DNA of 64,000 bases from Marinobacter sp. BGYM27 (GTDB lineage Bacteria > Pseudomonadota > Gammaproteobacteria > Pseudomonadales > Oleiphilaceae), in NCBI GenBank assembly GCA_025153445.1, contig JANZNS010000005.1, positions 1 through 64,000 of the forward strand. The letters run 5' to 3'. The notes under the pieces were generated by a model. The model worked only from the letters and a program-made list of their open reading frames with translations. It did not search any database and had not been told where the DNA came from. Positions 60,799 through 64,000 of the stretch are shown here, one piece after another (position 1 is the first letter of the stretch; every line of letters starts with the position of its first letter). Both the position numbers and the translations under genes were made by a program.

Positions 60799-62016
60799 TC
60801 AACCGACCAGATTACTCATGTTAAGGATTGGTAGCATGATCGCCAACACGATAATCAGTACAACCCCGCCCATGACAAGCAGCATCAGCGGCTCGAACAA
60901 CCCCACCAATGCCTGAATTTTTGCCTGCAGTGTGTTTTCCTGCATGTTTGCAGTGCGTTCCAGCATGCTGTCGAGTTCGCCGCTCGACTCACCGCTGGCG
61001 ATCATGTGGAGCATCATGGGAGGGAAATAGCCGGTATTCTCAAGCGACTTATGCAAACTCCCGCCCTCGCTCACTGCCTGGGCCGCCTCTCGAAGCCGCA
61101 GTCGAAGGTAATCATTCGACAATACCTCCCCGGCGATTTTCATAGCTTCAACGAGCGGCACCCCGCTGGTGGTCAGAATACTCAGCGTACTGGCGTAACG
61201 AGCGGTGTTAACGCCGCGCGTCATTCCGGATACCGCCGGTAAATGGAGGATCGAACGATGGAACCGCAGCCGGTTGGATTCTTTTCTGAGAGAGAGTTTG
61301 AACACCACGCCGGCCACAATGGCAAGCAGCGCTATGTATATGCCGTAAGAAGCGAGAAAATCCGACACACTGAGCATGCCGCGGGTCAGAACCGGCAGTT
61401 CATGGCCCTGTTTGACGAACACTTCAATAATATCCGGCACAACGTAGGTCAGCAGAAAGACCACAATCGCCAAGGCAACAACCGTCAGAATCACCGGGTA
61501 TATCGCCGCAAGTTGAATTTTCTGGCGTGCAGCCTGCCGGCTTTCGGTGTAATCAGCAAGACGATTGAGCACCAGATCAAGGTGGCCGGCATGTTCGCCC
61601 GCGGCCACAGTGGAGCGATACAGACGGGGAAAGGCTTTGGGGAACTCCCCCAGACTTTCGGCCAGCGAATAGCCTTCCATGACTTTTGAGCGGATCGCGA
61701 TCATCATGCCCTTCACGCGCGGCTTGTCGGATTGCTCAGCGGTGGCGGCAAGCGCGCGTTCTATGGGAATGCCCGACTGGATCAGAGTCGATATCTGCCG
61801 TGTTACCAGCGCCAGATCAGGGACACTAAGACTCCCTTTGCTACCAAGCGGACTGGCGGTGCCCTTACCGTTTTTATCGGATGCGGTATCGACGGCAAGC
61901 GGTGTCAGGCCACGCTCACGAAGCTGTTGGCGGACGGCTCTTGCGCTGTCAGCCTCAACCACACCCTGCTTTTGTTTGCCCCGGGTATCCAGGGCTTTGT
62001 AACTGAACGCAGGCAT
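60799..62016 (-). CDS. gspF: Type II secretion inner-membrane protein GspF
   Basis: 405 residues. Opening AFSYKALDTRGKQKQGVVEA, two homologous domains (about 70-195 and 270-395) each ending in membrane helices, with GVPLVEAMKIAGEV and LHMIASGESSGELDSMLERT. Central platform protein that links the ATPase to the pseudopilus. Lies three bases after the gspE stop. Confidence 0.93.
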   Translation of the reverse strand: MPAFSYKALDTRGKQKQGVVEADSARAVRQQLRERGLTPLAVDTASDKNGKGTASPLGSKGSLSVPDLALVTRQISTLIQSGIPIERALAATAEQSDKPRVKGMMIAIRSKVMEGYSLAESLGEFPKAFPRLYRSTVAAGEHAGHLDLVLNRLADYTESRQAARQKIQLAAIYPVILTVVALAIVVFLLTYVVPDIIEVFVKQGHELPVLTRGMLSVSDFLASYGIYIALLAIVAGVVFKLSLRKESNRLRFHRSILHLPAVSGMTRGVNTARYASTLSILTTSGVPLVEAMKIAGEVLSNDYLRLRLREAAQAVSEGGSLHKSLENTGYFPPMMLHMIASGESSGELDSMLERTANMQENTLQAKIQALVGLFEPLMLLVMGGVVLIIVLAIMLPILNMSNLVG

Positions 62017-62019
62017 GGA

Positions 62020-63537
62020 TTATCCCCGGTGTGTGACGCGCAGAACCTCTTCAACCGTGGTCGTACCCGCAAGCACTTTTGCCACGCCGTCAGCATGAAT
62101 ACTGGGTCCGTGTTTACGGGCCTCGTGTTCAAGCTCAAGTTCACCGGCACGCTGGTGAATCAGCGTCCTGAACGAATCGTTTACTTCAACGACCTCATAA
62201 ATCCCCATGCGTCCCCGATAGCCCAGCTGGTTGCAGGCTTTGCAGCCAACGGAGCGATAGATGTGCGGAGGACACTCGGGGTCAAGCTGAAGGAACTCGC
62301 AATGCTCCTTGGTTGGCAGGTAGGTTTCCTTGCAGTCATCACACAACACGCGGACCAGACGCTGGGCCACAATGCCGACCAGTGAGGAAGAAATCAGAAA
62401 AGGCTCTATCCCCATATCCATCAAACGGGCAATCGCACCGACTGCGGTGTTGGTGTGCAGCGTCGAAAGTACAAGGTGACCGGTAAGACTCGCCTGAACC
62501 GATATTTCTGCGGTTTCAAGATCCCGGATCTCACCAATCATCACGACATCCGGATCCTGACGAAGAATTGCCCGCAAACCCCGAGCAAAGGTCATATCAA
62601 CCTTGGTGTTGACCTGGGTCTGACCGATGCCCGACAGGTTGTACTCGATAGGATCTTCGACAGTGAGGATGTTGCGGGTACTGTCGTTGATTTCCTGCAG
62701 AGCGCCGTAAAGCGTTGTGGATTTACCGGAACCGGTCGGCCCGGTTACCAGCAGAATACCGTAAGGCTGGTGAATCAGGCGATGCAGCACCTTGAAGTCC
62801 CGCTCTGACATGCCAAGCGAAGAAAGCCGTAGCCGCCCTGCCTGTTTATCCAGCAGACGCAATACAATGCGCTCGCCGTTGGACGACGGCATGGTTGAAA
62901 CCCGCAAATCGACTTCCCTGCCGGCCACGCGAAGTGAAATACGGCCATCCTGTGGAATGCGCTTCTCGGCAATGTCGAGCTTTGCCATAACCTTGATACG
63001 GGATACCAGCAGTGGCGCCAGGGCGCGTTTGGGCTGAACAACTTCACGCAGTATGCCGTCGATCCGGAAACGCACCACGAGCCGTTTTTCATAGGTCTCA
63101 ATGTGCACGTCAGAGGCGTTGGTGTTCACAGCTTCGGTGAGGATGGCGTTTATCAGCCGGATGATCGGCGCATCATCTTCCTGTTCCAGCAGATCCTCGG
63201 TTTCAGGAACAGAATCTGCCAGGCTGGCCAGATCCATATCGTCGCCGATACCTTCAACCATTTGCATCGCTTCGGCTGAATCGTTCTGATAAGCCGCGTT
63301 CAGGGCTTCATCAAAATTATCCGCAGCTATGGGCTCAAACCGTGCCCGACCACCACTAATTCTGTTCGCCTCGGCCAGCGCAGAAGGTGACGCGCCCGGG
63401 CGTACCAGAACCATCGCTGAGCCATCCGTATCACGGGTAAGAATCACGCCGTGCCGCTTTGCAAAAGTAAACGGCAAACGCCCGACCGGAGCATCCTGCG
63501 CCTGAATTTCGAGATCGTCGTTCACGAGAGTTTCCAT
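62020..63537 (-). CDS. gspE: Type II secretion ATPase GspE
   Basis: 505 residues, AGGA before the ATG. N-terminal domain, then secretion ATPase core: Walker A GPTGSGKST (about 262-270), Asp box IRDLETAEISVQASLTGH and Walker B VVMIGEIRD, His box LHTNTAVGA, and a tetracysteine zinc element (CDDC near 396 and CKAC near 432). First gene of a gspE-F-G-H-I-J-K-L-M run, the order of the xcpR-Z operon in Pseudomonas, where xcpPQ (gspC, gspD) are divergent. Confidence 0.94.
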   Translation of the reverse strand: METLVNDDLEIQAQDAPVGRLPFTFAKRHGVILTRDTDGSAMVLVRPGASPSALAEANRISGGRARFEPIAADNFDEALNAAYQNDSAEAMQMVEGIGDDMDLASLADSVPETEDLLEQEDDAPIIRLINAILTEAVNTNASDVHIETYEKRLVVRFRIDGILREVVQPKRALAPLLVSRIKVMAKLDIAEKRIPQDGRISLRVAGREVDLRVSTMPSSNGERIVLRLLDKQAGRLRLSSLGMSERDFKVLHRLIHQPYGILLVTGPTGSGKSTTLYGALQEINDSTRNILTVEDPIEYNLSGIGQTQVNTKVDMTFARGLRAILRQDPDVVMIGEIRDLETAEISVQASLTGHLVLSTLHTNTAVGAIARLMDMGIEPFLISSSLVGIVAQRLVRVLCDDCKETYLPTKEHCEFLQLDPECPPHIYRSVGCKACNQLGYRGRMGIYEVVEVNDSFRTLIHQRAGELELEHEARKHGPSIHADGVAKVLAGTTTVEEVLRVTHRG

Positions 63538-63826
63538 ATGTTCCTGTTGTCACCGAAATATACCGAGCGCAAAGGCTACCACACGTCACTATTGTACGCG
63601 GCGTCTATGTGAAGTTATCGGGAAAATTGAGGCATACGTCAAGCATGCCAGTCCCGTAAAATACTATTTTTGCGTCCTTTTTGGTCGAACAGGCCCGATA
63701 GGATTAGTATATTGGGAAATAGGTGTCCTGCACCACCGACTGGCCTGTCGAAAAGGACGATGATGAGATCTCCGGAACCCGACGGAACGAATGTCGCAAC
63801 GCAGGGAACTTAGCCGCTTCTTTTCT

Positions 63827-63848
63827 GTAACATTGTCTAGACTGTTAC
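63827..63848. promoter_or_regulatory. Operator-like inverted repeat GTAACA-N10-TGTTAC
   Basis: GTAACA (63827-63832) and TGTTAC (63843-63848) with ten bases between, centred near TCTAGA. Lies about 290 bp upstream of gspE. Two-fold symmetry suits a dimeric regulator; the regulator is not identified. Confidence 0.35.
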
Positions 63849-63882
63849 CTTGCGGCAGTTGAAATGACAGAACGCAATACCG

Positions 63883-63899
63883 GACACTGAATCAGTGTC
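63883..63899. repeat. 17-bp palindrome
   Basis: GACACTGA-A-TCAGTGTC, perfect eight-base arms around one A. In the presumed divergent promoter region right of gspE. Confidence 0.5.
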
Positions 63900-63992
63900 A
63901 CGACAACTGAGGCCCGGTGTCGGTCGAGGTCGTGCAAACAGAACATATTGGTTTTCCGGTTCAACCCAGCCTGCCCGGTCCATGGATGACGC

Positions 63993-64000
63993 AGGAGAAA
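63993..64000 (+). promoter_or_regulatory. Possible ribosome binding site of a gene beyond the window
   Basis: AGGAGAAA occupies the last eight bases, correctly placed for a start codon a few bases beyond 64000. gspC is the expected neighbour from the Pseudomonas xcp arrangement; this is inference. Confidence 0.35.

Larger units (their letters stand above)
63538..64000. other. 463-bp region upstream of gspE, probable divergent promoter region
   Basis: No gene was recognised. It holds two palindromic sites (63827-63848 and 63883-63899) and near its right edge AGGAG (63993-63997) on the plus strand. This layout suits a divergent gene starting at or just past 64000. An ATG at 63982 is an alternative start for such a gene. 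Confidence 0.5.

Overview
The window looks like chromosome of a halotolerant marine gammaproteobacterium, in the style of Marinobacter or relatives. This is inferred from the lone ectoine hydroxylase, the type II secretion operon order, the copper and zinc envelope genes, the giant type I secreted adhesin and the gammaproteobacterial FabH and GspE types. No rRNA, tRNA, CRISPR array or prophage was seen. Coding density is high and overlapping ATGA or GTGA gene junctions are frequent.

Region by region. 1-1.7 kb is a scar zone: the tail of an IS3-family transposase, two small PepSY proteins and the remains of an azoreductase gene, then an orphan ATP-grasp enzyme. 3-6.4 kb is an envelope metal cluster: FtsX-type permease and ATPase, a DUF3299 protein, and a His-rich ZrgA-like (DUF2796) protein behind a perfect palindrome that resembles a Zur site. 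6.4-9.9 kb holds a major-facilitator-type carrier, a Tat-exported aldo/keto reductase and an Lgt-like/TlpA thioredoxin fusion. 10-13.5 kb is a compact signalling operon: a two-receiver protein, a LuxR regulator with a degenerate receiver, and a membrane histidine kinase. 13.8-18.3 kb holds a CotH-type lipoprotein and an HPt-REC-REC-GGDEF*-EAL* protein that appears catalytically dead. 18.9-23.3 kb holds DUF1223, a membrane protein, ectD, a short DUF1127 gene and fabH.

23.4-30.8 kb is a copper island: a cytochrome c with a His-rich tail, copB, copA with a Met-rich block, a divergent two-component pair, a cation diffusion facilitator, a probable helical-bundle protein and a DUF465 protein. 32.1-47.2 kb is a six-gene type I secretion operon (3014-residue adhesin, ABC exporter, membrane fusion protein, TolC, OmpA lipoprotein, small exported protein). 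A truncated J-like membrane protein follows.

48.3-53.5 kb is a collinear set of TonB-dependent receptor, solute-binding-like protein and hybrid histidine kinase, with no ABC permease or ATPase. It is the best candidate here for a little-described sensing system. 53.5-63.5 kb holds glutathione reductase, a GNAT acetyltransferase and gspM to gspE of a type II secretion system. gspC and gspD are absent and may lie divergently just past the right edge.

No sequence comparison was run. Family assignments rest on motif recognition, and residue positions are counted by hand or estimated.
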